Assembly (NCBI RefSeq): GCF_963676685.1
Contig: NC_092354.1
Span: forward strand, 27,622,193 to 27,686,192
Direction: 5' to 3'
Length of the DNA stretch: 64,000 nucleotides
From: Mytilus edulis
Taxonomy: Eukaryota > Mollusca > Bivalvia > Mytilida > Mytilidae
The position numbers were made by a program, and so were the translations under genes. A model generated the notes under the pieces. It searched no databases and had not been told where the DNA came from. It was given only the letters and a program-made list of their open reading frames with translations. Shown here in pieces: positions 1 to 11,479 of this stretch; position 1 is the stretch's first letter, and each line of letters starts with the position of its first letter.

Positions 1-844
1 ATACCACATGATATAAACGTGATAATACATCGTGAAATTTATGAAGACACATGGAACAAATGAAATATTATCTGTTGCACTCATTGACGTCATTTTGTTC
101 TTAGTCATTTTATTTTGAAGATGTCTTTTTTTGGTTCTTAATTGAATTATTGTAAAACAGTTTAAAATCCGTATTTTGATAATAAATGATTATCAGCTAC
201 CTTATATATGACACTGTGTGTGCAATATTTGCAGCTGGATCATCCATCAATGTATTGTACTTCAAATTATATTTTCTGGTTGTATTCAATGAAGTCCCAT
301 TAGTGGCTCTTATTATAGTTGTGTTGATGCTCTTTGGTCAGGTTGTTGTCTCTTTAACACATTCCCTATTTCCATTCTCAATTTGAGGAAACGTTTCAAA
401 CCTTTCTCGGTTTTTTTCATGATAAAGTCAAGTCATTTCAAAATGTATGACATGTTTTAGAAAGAGCTTAAATTTGACAGTTGCAACAAATATATGAAAA
501 AACAAATGCATATGAAACCACAATTCAAAATAGTCAAGCTGTTTTTCAATTCAGATTCTGCAAGAGTTGTGTCCCTTTCAGATTTATCAATGATCAATCT
601 TTAAAATCACTAACCAAATCTGTTGGTGGTTTAAATAAAATGTTTTAGCTCAAAATTGAAAAATGGTATATTTTTCCCTATAAAAGACATGCATTATGGA
701 ATAGAAGAAAAAAAAAATCTTTCCAGTATGACATTAAATCTATTTAAAATTAAGTGTATCGCAATATCTTTCTCTCTGTGTGTCTAAATCTATATCATCA
801 AGTTTCTTCGTCTGAAAAGAGAAATAAAGAAGTTCATTTACTAT
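1..844. other. AT-rich stretch, no gene recognised
   Basis: I find no recognisable gene, transposon end or RNA. A 66-codon hydrophobic ORF lies at 186-386 on the plus strand, but it has no homologue that I recognise, no splice context and AT-driven composition. I treat it as chance. Confidence 0.6.
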
Positions 845-1297
845 TTTAGTTGATCATTCAATTAAGCTGTATTGTATTTTAAGCATACAGTTTAATATCT
901 CTATTCTAATGCAAAACAAGTTCATAATTAAATTTCAATCATTATTTCGGTGTAAAATCTTCATTAAAGAAAATTCAGAGAAAAGATGTTATCTTCTTTG
1001 GTCCCTACACTAGGTGACGTATTAGGTATGCTTCTGGCGTCAAACATAAATACCGGGTGTTTTCTGGCTTCTGTGCCGCTTTAGAATGTAATGAAGTTTG
1101 ATAAAAAGTAGATTTTTAGGTGCAACATGTGAGTTTTTTTGCTTATTAATGTAAAAATTACATGTCAATAAATTCAGCAATTCAAAATGTCGGCTTTCTT
1201 AGTTACAGACAAGGAGAAAGATAATTTTCTGCTAGCTGTCATCCAATCAGAATCATTTATACAAAATAATTGCATTAGAAATATCTATTTATTATAA
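845..1297 (+). repeat. Promoter/first-exon-like repeat, copy A, with a 36-codon ORF
   Basis: This block is a clear inverted copy of 40814-41240. Shared landmarks are a run ending CTTTGGTCCCTACA, a TGACGT box, the stretch around CCGGGTGTTTTCTGGCTTC, and an ATG at 1187 opening a short frame (M-S-A-F-L-V-T-D-K-E...). The frame runs 36 codons to a stop at 1295. The other copy keeps the same start and about 32 aligned codons, so the frame has survived divergence. The layout, with a CRE-like box, a short leader and then an ATG, resembles a duplicated promoter plus first coding exon. It could equally be the 5' end of an uncharacterised transposon. The function is unknown and I do not recognise the peptide. 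Confidence 0.5.
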
Positions 1298-3137
1298 AAA
1301 TAACAGGTATGCAAATACATTTTTGCTTTATTTGTACTTAAATTAATATACAAAAAAAAAGCCATTTGTTTCCCCACTTCCATGTTAAGCAAGGGGTTAT
1401 ATGAAGATTTTTATTTCCTAACCAGTTTAATTTATGTTTTCTTTGCCGTCCCCGTTCTAACAACTTACATCTTTTATAAATTAGAGACAATAATAAAAAA
1501 AAAAAAAAAAATTCTGTTAACAATTTTTTTAAAACCACCTTTTTTTTTTATCTTTTTTTTCATTGGTCAAAATCAATAATATTATAAAAAACATACTTGT
1601 AAACTTTATCACTACGTTTAAACTATATAACTTAATTTGAAAGAATACCTTGAATAGTCCATTGGCCAATTACCGATTTCATTCTGTTATTTCACACTTT
1701 TTAAACACATTAATTCCCTTTGTCAATCTTAGACTCAAAGTATAATAAATTTAAAATAATGGATCGGCGGTTTAACTAATCTTTCATGAAAAATAATTTC
1801 TGATGTCGTAAGTATTTACATTTGTAGCTAAACAACAAATAAATGTAATTAAAAAATTTCAAAAGCTTTTAAATTACTTACATTAAGCACAGGTAAATTT
1901 GCTCTTTCTGCTAGCTTTACATTGTCAATGATAATTATTGTCCCTCCTAAGTGAGACATCTTAAAAAGAAAGTTTCTACTACAGGATCAATTACGGGAAT
2001 TGGCAAATGGACTATTGTAATATAAAAGTTTTGTAGGAATAATCCGAATAAAAGTTTTGTGTAATTTTCATATTGGACCCATAAAATATCCATTTTGTAA
2101 TCTTACCTATGCTAATATGGCGCGGTATCTAACAATCCTCTTCTCTTCCCGGTCTTTAAGGGTTTGGTCTTTTTCGGGCTCTTGGTTGCAATTATAACGA
2201 TTTTGATAGTCTTTAAATTCTTAAAAAACTTGCAACCAAGAGAACCTTTCTGTTCAGCGGGAACTTTCCGTAACAACTTCCTTTCATGTGCGAAACATCT
2301 CTACAAAACAAATAACACTTATTAAAGTCAAAGTTTAAACAAAGTGTTGTAAAAATTGTACCAACTCTTTTGATATTCATGATGACTTATACAGTACTTA
2401 ATTTGTACTAGAAATTTAGGTACTACAGATTTTTGGTATCTATCGTTATATTTTCAGCATTTTAAAAGTTTTTCTATTTCAAATCTCTTAAAATTATTTC
2501 AAACATGGAATATTGTATTATTTCTGTACCAAAATATTTAGTAAAAATCAAGTACTGTAAAATACAAGTACCTAACTATTACAATAATTTTAAAGTAAAG
2601 AAATAGTACTAAATATTAAAAGTAAATTTTCAGTACTACATATTTTTAGTACAGAAATAGTACCTTTGCAAAAGTAGCTGTGTACCAAGACCTATTCTTT
2701 AGGACAAATTTAAAATTTAGACTACCTTGACATATGATGGTTTACTTTTATAAATTATTACTTTGGAGGAGTTGTTGCATTGGCACTCATACCACATCTT
2801 CCTATTTCTATACGCAAGTTTTATACAATTAAAACTAGCCATTATGTTATAAACAAAAACATTTGCATCATTTTGTCAAGTCTTAGGTTTCGGTTGAAAA
2901 AGCAAGACAGAGTGATCCTTCATTTCATCAGTGGTGGAACCAGGGTCCACAAATATTCACTATGTGGTTAAAGTTTTTGAAATTTTAATAATTTTCTTCA
3001 ACTCTCCTGGATTTATACAAAACTTAAACAGGAGCTAATGTTGATGATCATAATATAAGACAGTATCCGGAAATAAATTTTGAAAATATAAAATCATGTT
3101 TTTCCTTATTTAAATTTAATAGTGAGTTAGTTTTTTT
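1298..3137. other. AT-rich non-coding stretch with inverted repeats
   Basis: No gene is recognised. Short A- and T-runs lie at 1498-1560. A perfect 13-bp inverted pair (CTCTTGGTTGCAA) lies at 2179-2191 and 2230-2242. A loose AT-rich inverted repeat built on GTAC motifs spans about 2517-2660. The 63-codon ORF at 2780-2971 has no support. Confidence 0.55.
2179..2242. repeat. Short perfect hairpin (13-bp arms, 38-nt loop)
   Basis: CTCTTGGTTGCAA at 2179-2191 is exactly complementary to TTGCAACCAAGAG at 2230-2242. It could be a remnant of a small foldback element. I see no target duplication. Confidence 0.6.
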
Positions 3138-4924
3138 AGCTCACCTAAAAGGCCAAGTGAGCTTTTCTCATCACTTGGCGTCCGTCGTCGTCCGTCGTCG
3201 TCGTCGTTAACTTTTACAAAAATCTTCTCCTCTGAAACTACTGGGCCAAATTAAACCAAACTTGGCCACAATCATCATTGGGGTATCTAGTTTCAAAATG
3301 TGTCCGGTGACACGGCCAACCATCCAAGATGGCCGCCATGGCTAAAAATAGAACATAGGGGTAAAATGCAGCTTTTGGCTTATAACTCAAAAATTAAAGC
3401 ATTTAGAGCAAATCTGACATGGGGTAAAATTGTAAAACAGGTGAGGATCTATCTGCCCTGAAATTTTCAGATGAATCGAAGAACCCGTTGTTGGGTTGCT
3501 GCCCCTGAATTGATAATTTTAAGGAAATTTTGCTGTTTTTGGTTATTATCTTGAATATTATTATAGATAGAGATAAACAGTAAACAGCAATAATGTTCAG
3601 CAAAGTAAGATTTACAAATAAGTCAACATGACTGAAATGGTCAGTTGACCCCTTTAGGAGTTATTGCCCTTTATAGTCAATTTTTAACCATTTTTCGTAA
3701 ATCTTAGTAATATTTTACAAAAATCTTCTCCTCTGAAACTACTTGACCAAATTAATCCAAACTTGGCCACAATCATCTTTTGAGTTAGTAGTTTTAAAAA
3801 ATGTGTCCGGTGACCCGGCCATCAAACCAAGATGGCCGCCATGGCTAAAAATGGAACATGGGGTAAAATGCAGTTTTTGGCTTATAACTCAAAACCCAAA
3901 GCATTTAGAGCAAATCTGACATGGGGTAAAATTGTTTATCAGTTCAAGATCTATTTGCACTGAAATTTTCAGATGAATCGGACAACCCGTTGTTGGGTTG
4001 CTGGCCCTGAATTAGTAATTTTAAGGAAATTTTGCTCACTTTGGTTATTATCTTGAATATTATAATAGATAGAGATAAACTATAAACAGCAATAATGTTT
4101 AGCAAAGTAAGATTTACAAATAAGTCAACATGACTGAAATGGTCAGTTGACCCCTTTAGGAGTTATTGCCCTTTATAGTCAATTTTTAACCATTTTTCGT
4201 AAATCTTAGTAATCTTTTACAAAAATCTTCTCCTCTGAAACTACTTGGTCAAATTAATCCAAACTTGGCCACAATCATCTTTTGAGTTAGTAGTTTGAAA
4301 AATGTGTCCGTTGACCCGGCCACCCAACCAAGATGGCCGCCATGGCTAAAAATAGAACATGGGGTAAAATGCAGTTTTTGGCTTATAACTCAAAACCCAA
4401 AGCATTAAGAGCAAATCTGACATGGGGTAAAATTGTTTATCAGGTCAACATTTATCTGCATTGAAATTTTTAGATGAATCGGACAACCTGTTGTTGGGTT
4501 GCTGACCCTGAATTGTTAGTTTTAAGGAAATTTTGCTGTTTTTGGTCATTATCTTGAATATTATTATTGATAGAGATAAAGATAAACTGTAAACAACAAT
4601 AATGTTCAGCAAAGTAAGATTTACAAATAAGTCAACATGACCGAAATGGTCAATTGACCTGACCCCCTTAGGAGTTGTTGTTCTTTATAGTAAATTTTTA
4701 ACAATTTTCATAAATTATGTAAATTTTTACTAACATTTTCCATTGAAACTAATGGGCCAAGTTCATTATAGATAGAGATAATTTTAAGCTGCAAGAATGT
4801 TCAGTAAAGTAAGATGTACAAACACATCACCATCACCAAAACACAATTTTGTCATGAATCCATCTGCTTCCTTTAATATTCACATAGACCAAGGTGAGCG
4901 ACACAGGCTCTTTAGAGCCTCTAG
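3138..4924 (+). mobile_element. Helentron-like non-autonomous element (H1) with 501-bp core repeats
   Basis: The 5' end at 3138 follows a run of T and begins AGCTCACCT, which folds with GTGAGC at 3157-3162. A second overlapping hairpin, CCAAGTGA/TCACTTGG, spans 3153-3178. A GTC-rich microsatellite follows (3179-3206). The body consists of about three tandem cores; the landmark TTTTACAAAAATCTTCTCC recurs at 3212, 3713 and 4215, a period of 501-502 bp. The 3' end carries AGGTGAGC (4892-4899), complementary to the 5' end, then the hairpin AGGCTC-TTTA-GAGCCT (4905-4920), CTAG, and a flanking T. There is no coding capacity. This plan fits rolling-circle elements of the Helitron/Helentron class; assignment to Helentrons is an inference. 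ORFs inside it, such as 4797-5099, are spurious. Confidence 0.75.
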
Positions 4925-5459
4925 TTTCATATGGAAACATTACAATTACTCTGTGGTTAAAGTTTGTCAAACATTCTTTCTTAAACTATCTACAATTTGT
5001 AGCAAAAATGGACAAAAAGATTGTTTATGGTTAAAGGTAATATCTAGAAAAAAAAATTTGTACCTTTTATTCGGTAGATTTAGTTTTTCTGCCAGTTAAC
5101 ATTTATACATACAGTCTGCAGTTAAATTTTTTAAAGCGTTTGTTAGATTCATAAACTATCCGATTCTATGGATTTACAGCAAAAGTAGGCGAGTCTCTAG
5201 GTTCCGCAGAACCCTTACAATGCATTTTATTTTTTTAATTTGAAATTTCATATTACTAATCAATGTATGCTTAATTTTTTTTAGTAAACAAATTGTTAAT
5301 ATACATTAACTTACTAGATAAGCTGTTAGTAGAATTGTGCCTCTTCCCAGGTCTGGCTTGAAACGTCCAAATAGGTGTCTTGCCAACCTGGGAAGGTCCA
5401 TTTCTCCAGGATCTTCTCCTGTTTCACTGAGTAGCTGTTAATAGTTATAAATTGTATTA
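4925..5459. other. Spacer, no gene recognised
   Basis: AT-rich DNA between two transposable elements. Nothing is recognised in it. Confidence 0.5.
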
Positions 5460-7139
5460 CTGTGGGTTCATTTTTATTCGTGGTATACCAATTTTTGTGG
5501 GTTTCGTGGGTCACAGCGAACCACGAATTTAAGAATTCAACGAAGAATAATCCCGAGAAATGTGTATGGAGTCGGATGTTTATTTCCGGTTATGTTATGC
5601 AGTTCTAGTATAGTGTTGAATAGCGATAAACATTGTAACATAACACGTGTTTTTTTATTGAAAGAAGATACAAGTATTTTGATTAATTCTATAATAAATA
5701 TATCGAATATCAGTGATAATTTACTTTTTGAAATTGATTAAAACTGTTCATGGAAAATAACTGCAAGTTGTTAATTACCGTGTCATAGTTTTGTTTACCA
5801 GTGATTAAAAATCAATAGGATTAAGTACGGGGATATTGCCCGTAGGTAATATTGTTTATGACAGGAACATTTATTTTCACACCTTAGAACATACTCACCC
5901 CTTCTCGTCCAATGAAAAGTCAGTTTTTCACCCTCTAATTTTCATAGTACATGGTTTTCCATGCACTATGAAATGCTATACATGAATGACTTTTCATTGT
6001 CAGTTAACTATGAAAGTGAACTCTTAATAACTGCGCTAATGAAGTGTACAATCACCTGAGACATTTTCCCTTGGAAAAGAGCCTACTGATTAAAGATGAA
6101 AGAGCAAAGATTAAAATAAATTATTTTGAATTTTGCACATTTTCATAAATGTTCTAATGGTACACATATATAGAATAAACAAAAACAATGGGGGTAAGGA
6201 TGTAAGTAAAATAATATTTATTTATTATAAACAGGGCATTTCAGGGAATATTTTTTCTTTCAAGAAAACAATTTCAGGCTGCTAATATATAAAGCAAAGG
6301 ATTTTTTACGGTGAACACAATACATATAAAGTTATCAATAAAAAAGTAAGCATTTAACGTTGAACGGTCTGAATTTAAATGCTTATACAGAGTTTTATAT
6401 TTATAAAAAAAACAAATTTCAAAAAGGGGATTAATATAACATTCTGTTGCTTTTTAAAATAAAAAAATCTCAAGATATATTAGTATTAAATTTTACCTGA
6501 AGCAGAAGAAAAAGAAAAACAATTTATCCGTTCGGTCCTCACAAACTATGTCAGTGCTATTTCATTTCATCCATTGAAATGATGATTACCTATGTTTTGG
6601 TTCTTTATAAAATGTGAACTCTTTTTAAGGTTTGAATATTACAATGGGAAAGGCTAATTTTGTAAGGTCACTCGAAAGTGTGAATATGTTCTAAATTGGT
6701 CAGACAATATCTAACCTATAATTATACTTATATCACTGTTTATTATATCGTGATTAGGGAAATGAGCTTTCAATCATAAAGTTTTGAATGCCTTATAGAA
6801 TTCAGACAAGAATTTATTGATTGTAAAACAAACAAATAATTAGTTTTCTCTGTCTATTATTGTAATCGAAGTTATCAATGAACACTTTAAACTAGAATGA
6901 CCAAGCGAGGATTTTGACAATTCAAAACTTTTTCAATGAATTCCTTCTTTTTTGTTTTGTTTTATTATTGATCAAACCAAGGAGGTTATATGATCTCATA
7001 AATCAAAAAGAAATCCACGAATTAAGTATCTAATTTTTTGTTGTTGTAATCAGCGATCCACGAATTTACGTATACCACGAAATGCCTTTTTTTCTCTATC
7101 CACGAAAATTGATACCCACGAAAATAAATGAATCCACAG
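5460..7139. mobile_element. Non-autonomous inverted-repeat DNA transposon flanked by TA
   Basis: The left end reads CTGTGGGTTCATTTTTATTC and the right end is its imperfect reverse complement (AAAATAAATGAATCCACAG). Each is flanked by TA (5458-5459 and 7140-7141), the duplication expected of Tc1/mariner-type insertion. The inverted repeats extend inward for about 85-125 bp, with recurrent CCACGAA motifs. The interior has no transposase and holds an independent palindrome at 5910-5999. The superfamily is inferred only from the TA duplication. Length is about 1.68 kb, long for a MITE, and the interior block around 5880-6700 may be a nested insertion. Confidence 0.7.
5910..5999. repeat. Two-level nested palindrome
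   Basis: The outer arms CAATGAAAAGTCA (5910-5922) and TGACTTTTCATTG (5987-5999) are perfect complements. They enclose a second, near-perfect hairpin, TTTTCATAGTACATGG/CCATGCACTATGAAA, at about 5938-5973. As single-stranded DNA or RNA it would form a stacked stem-loop. Confidence 0.75.
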
Positions 7140-7141
7140 TA

Positions 7142-7673
7142 TGCTCCATAACAAGATTCCAAAGAGCAATTTCAAAATAAGCATAATTTAAATAGAATGG
7201 TGAATGTGTCGGTGGGAAACAGCTATAGATATTGCCCCAGCTTGCATATCATATAAAGTGACATAAATGAAGAACATAAAAGTGACCCTACTCAAATTTG
7301 TACTTGGAGCTTTGTCTTGTGTGTAAGTTTCGTAGAATTTGCTTCATGTAAACTTAATTTAGAGAACAGAAACGAAAAAGTCAGTATTATTTCATTTGTC
7401 AGGGGGCATAACTCTAGAAAATCAAACTTGATTACTATTTTTGGTAATAAGCATTGTTTAAGAATTTCTTGATGAGTTCTTTTTTAACAAATGTAAATTT
7501 ATGAAGTTAATTTATTATCTTCTTATAAATTATTGTGCATTATTATTTTATTTTGAGCTTGACTTGGTTCCTGAAATCTACAAATTTTCTATATGCAAAT
7601 GAGAAACAAGATTTCAGGACCAAATCAGAATCTTGGTTTACATCATAACTCCTTTTGTACTGTAGTATCTTTC
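7142..7673. other. Spacer, no gene recognised
   Basis: AT-rich DNA without a recognisable gene or repeat. Confidence 0.5.
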
Positions 7674-8127
7674 TCTGAAAAAAAGACCCCCAAGGGTGAC
7701 TGGGGTATAGAAATATGGTCACTTGGTCTTCTCCCGACCGGCAGTAAAACGCTTGCCGAAGTGGGGCGTCCGTTTGGCTGTGCGGGATGTATCAAGTTCG
7801 CAGTCACGACCGGTCAGAAGGGGACGTTAAATCCGATGCCTCGTGTAAAGAGAGTGCCGCGCTCTTTGCACGTTAAGAACCCTTGCAACAACTCTTTTGA
7901 GGGGTCCGTAGGTGGCATGTTGCAAGGCAAAATTTCTGTCCCTATCCAAGATACCCTCATTTTCCAGTGGCAGTCAAATTTTCCCCGACCATCATCCCAG
8001 ATGGCCTCTATCGTATCTACCTACCTATTGTATTTATTGTGAACTTGTTCTCGTCCTGAATATGCATGAAATAATTGCCACTGGACGTTAAGCTACCAAC
8101 AATCAATCAATCAATCTGAAAAAAAGA
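7674..8127 (+). mobile_element. SINE-like retroposon with perfect 13-bp target duplication
   Basis: TCTGAAAAAAAGA is present at 7674-7686 and again at 8115-8127. Between them lies a GC-richer body of about 428 bp, ending in GGACGTTAAGCTACCAAC followed by AATC repeats. Related copies lie on the minus strand at about 34280-34545 and 47505-47930. The 149-codon ORF over the body is not conserved as protein and I reject it. No convincing tRNA-type A and B boxes are visible, so the 5' head type is unresolved; it could also be a short non-autonomous LINE derivative. Bivalve V-SINEs such as RUDI are a possible match that I could not test. The tail matches that of the LINE at 21574-27738. Confidence 0.8.
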
Positions 8128-9405
8128 TATTACATTTTATAGCTTGCATCTTTTATTAGCAAACTGGTTACAGGAAATTAAATTATACACGTAGTAAAAC
8201 ACAATAAATATCCCCTTCTATTCCAAATTCACATATTTTATAGTTTATCAAAACAAACTCTGGCATAAAGCTTAAAATGTAATGGTTGAAGATACATTTT
8301 TAAGCTAGAGACATTGGTTGATCTTATAATTTAAATTAAATTGTGATAGTAAAATCAAACAACAATTAACATCTTCAACATATCTCCAAAGACATTTATG
8401 TACTTTACCATCAAAAGAAAACATATATCCAAAAAAAATATTGAATACCTTAACTACAAACTTTCAGTAAAAGAAAACTTTTACGTGAAAATTTATTTAT
8501 TTTGTTTGTTATACCCTTGACATTAATGTTTAAAGTGACTTACTGACCCAAATTTCCTGTATTCTAATTACTAAATGAAAATATTTCATATGCCTTATAA
8601 ATATATAGCAAGTTTCAATTTGGCAAGTTAAAAAGGAATATTCAAATTTGTAATTTAAGGGAGTACGCTGCTCAGGTTGATGTAATTAGAATGCTTCAAA
8701 ATGGCATAAAAAACATGTTTTCATGTTTAATTAAGAAATCCATGTCAAAATTGTTTTTTATCGTACAATCAGAAAAGGGAGGTAATTCTTCCAAATGCTC
8801 AACAGCTTACAAATACAATATGTCTTAGATGGATACTGTCTTATTTGCATTCAAATCAATTTTATTCTTATTTATCACATACAATTATCTACATTCAAAC
8901 TGAATATTGGTCATTAATGTTAATCCTTTGAAAAAATATAAATTATAATGTTGTGACAGTCTGTTCTTTTACCTGTTAATGATAAATTATTGAAAGTATT
9001 TGTTTTAATTTTTTTTTTTCAGTGCATGCTATTTTACCGACATATATTCCCAGTTCAAATTTCAGTAGAAAAACAATAGTATTTTTAAGTTATTACTGAT
9101 AAATAGTTGTTTTCACTTATTTTTTCAAATAAAGTGGTTGAAAATGGTCTTCAGATAAAGATGGTAACATATAATTTAGTTGACTGGCAGAACAATAAAC
9201 TTTATCAGTGATGATTGAATTGATTGGTCATGCAATCTGTTACAACTCACACTCTTTTTAAATGTGTTGTACCAAAACATAAAAGATTAAATATTCCCGA
9301 CTTTCGATATACAGAGTTATCGGTCGTTATCGGAGTTGTCTTTCTTCCGTGAAGGTGACGACATTTCCTTCTCTTCCGTAACGAGTGTAAACAATCAGTA
9401 AACTA
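8128..9405. other. AT-rich stretch, no gene recognised
   Basis: I see no coding signal or repeat boundary. It may contain the promoter or upstream intron of the exon-like ORF that starts at 9406, but no element is identifiable. Confidence 0.5.
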
Positions 9406-9978
9406 ATGAAAATAGAAGACATAAATGATAAAACTACTGTCGAGGACTTTTTAACTTTGAAGAAAAGTGATTTAGTACTATTCATGCGATCAAGCAGTGC
9501 AAAGATATCTGGGATTAAAGACGAACTTGCACGAAGAGCCTTTGAAACTAATCAAACAAACAATGGTGTGACTGCGTCACTGTCGACAGTTCTTGTTTCT
9601 CAACACTCTTACACTAATGACAATGTTGATATTCCCCCTTATAATGAACTAAACTCTGGGTGGACTAGTGATCTATTTTTGCTGCCACTTGTTTCCCATC
9701 AGGATGTGGAATCCTTTCTCATTCACAACAGTCACAAAATTGGGGACAATGAGCAAATGTTATGCTATCGCCAGTTCATCTGTGGATATAACTTTTTTAA
9801 AGAGAACTATGTTCATGACTGAATGATAAACAGTATTGATGATGATTGTGAAAGTTGTTACATCATATCAAAGTGTTACCCCTCCATGAAACAACAGGGA
9901 CCATATCAACAATGGATTTTAATTTAAAAAAAAACACCTGTTGTAGTTTTCAAAGCCAACTGTAGTTGTCCAGCAGGG
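9406..9978 (+). pseudogene. Broken exon of a SWIM-finger-type protein
   Basis: A 138-codon frame opens at ATG 9406. Its N-terminal part, about residues 10-47, has the look of a SAP-like helix pair (L-K-K-S-D-L-V-L-F-M-R, then G-I-K-D-E-L-A-R-R-A). A conserved-looking block with G-W, P-L-V and G-Y-N-F-F-K follows. The frame stops at 9820 (TGA), but the same frame continues with plausible protein up to A-N-C-S-C-P-A-G at about 9955-9977. That has the pattern of the first cysteine pair of a SWIM zinc finger. A second in-frame stop (TAA) lies near 9925. Sequence just after reads AGG|GTATGT, a good splice donor. SWIM proteins of this kind are abundant in molluscs, often with a YqaJ-type domain and probably transposon-linked; that family link is from memory. 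Two stops make this copy dead. Confidence 0.6.
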
Positions 9979-10730
9979 TATGTATGTTTTTTTATTTAAC
10001 ACTTTCATTATAAGTTGGGCCTTATAAGTTTTCACTTAATGAACAATTTTACCCCAGTCAGATATACATCAAATGATTATCAGTAATGTAATTATCCACA
10101 CATATCCTCTACTAAACTAGTGTGTCCATCAAACTATCGAATGTCAGTCGTATATTCACTGAAATAATGATCAATAATCCAAATAATATGATTGCAAATC
10201 GTGACTTTTTATAGCACTAGATATAATTTTTTCTCTATAAAGTGTTATTTGGCCTGTTTTGCTGAGCTCAACGTAACACCCTAAAGTAGGATTTGTAATG
10301 GAGTGTATATACGAAGATATAAATACCTTGATCTGTGTTTAGACTTGATTCGTCGTTCTAAGGTTTTTCTCCACCGCTTCGGTCTGTTGCATATGAGAAA
10401 GAGGCTGAGCATGGTTCCAAATGTCGTAGGTGTCTCCTCTTCCGTTTGAGATCTCTGTAGACTCTACCAGTGTTGCAAGGTCTCTCGGGTCTTTACCAGT
10501 ACTAGTGTTATAGGTTGGGGAAACTCATAGTTCATAGTTCGGAAGAAATAACTGATAAATTGGTACAGAAATTCTTGTCAGTTTCAAAATATCAATGAAG
10601 TTGTGTAAAAGTCTTAAAAGGATTGTATGTATACTATTGTAAATCACATCGCACTCTCATGACTGAACTATACTATACAACAACAGATTGTTAAATGGTT
10701 ACAGTGTGAATGTGGTTTAATATTTTAGTC
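9979..10730. other. Spacer, no gene recognised
   Basis: It probably contains the intron that follows the SWIM-like exon. A more GC-balanced stretch at 10345-10510 could be a decayed coding fragment, but I cannot assign it. Confidence 0.4.
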
Positions 10731-11479
10731 TAGGGACTGCCCTGTTTACCTTAAAGAAAAAAAATATTATTAAAATTAAAACAGAAAGAAACATTAGTTA
10801 CCCAGAAGCTAAACAGATAGCTTCTGTTTCGAATGATCTCCTTATTTCAAACAGACCATCGTACGCCAGCAAAGTTGTCCGCTCATTCAGTCACGAGAAT
10901 ACACAAACTCGCATGACTTGGCCAATTGATGCGGACAATTTTAAAATGCTGCCTGTTGAAACAGAACCTACCGATAAAATAATAATTCCAAGAAAACCAA
11001 AATCTTCCAAAACCAGTGCTCAATCAACTCAATCTTCCTTACAGAGCTCACTATCATCACAAAAAGAAATAAGATAAAGAAATCAAATAAAAAAGAAACA
11101 GTAGAAATACACAATTGGTGCGGTGAATCTGTCTGGGATCTTCCCAGTGACATGGACGATTCTTCCACCTCAAATAGTCTTCCTTCATCTGCATCCAAAA
11201 AGTTATCTTCTTCGTCCAGTGCAAAGTCTACTAGAGCCCCATCTCCTCTTCGTTCTCCAGAAAAGAAGGATGTCCAAAAGAATACATTCTCTCAGAAGTC
11301 TTCTGATTCGAGGTCGCGGGGTAGGGGTCGAGCGGAGTAAAACCAGCTGCGTGTGGTCCTTGAGATCGACGACTCTCCTCGCACAACAGATTTTCAACAC
11401 TTGTCGACGAAACTGAAATGGATATCGAAAGTGGTCCGCCACCCGAAAGATCCGAATCTCGGGGTGAGCGAAATAATAA
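10731..11479 (+). pseudogene. Internal fragment of LINE ORF1 (decayed)
   Basis: This matches the part of the LINE ORF1 that lies at about 26277-25520 on the minus strand. It begins at the last zinc-knuckle region (T-A-L-F-T-L-type junction, then L-K-E-K) and runs through the serine-rich C-terminal half. It carries small deletions and frameshifts: a stop near 11075, and another after the arginine/glycine-rich stretch at 11335. It has neither the 5' nor the 3' end of the LINE. Divergence is visibly higher than for the other two LINE fragments in the window. The right edge abuts the satellite array directly. Confidence 0.8.

Noticed and set aside
4797-5099. 100-codon ORF as a gene
   Set aside because: It crosses the 3' end of the Helentron-like element H1 into flanking DNA.
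7593-8042. 149-codon ORF as a protein gene
   Set aside because: It lies over a SINE-like body bounded by a perfect target duplication; other copies of the SINE do not keep the frame.
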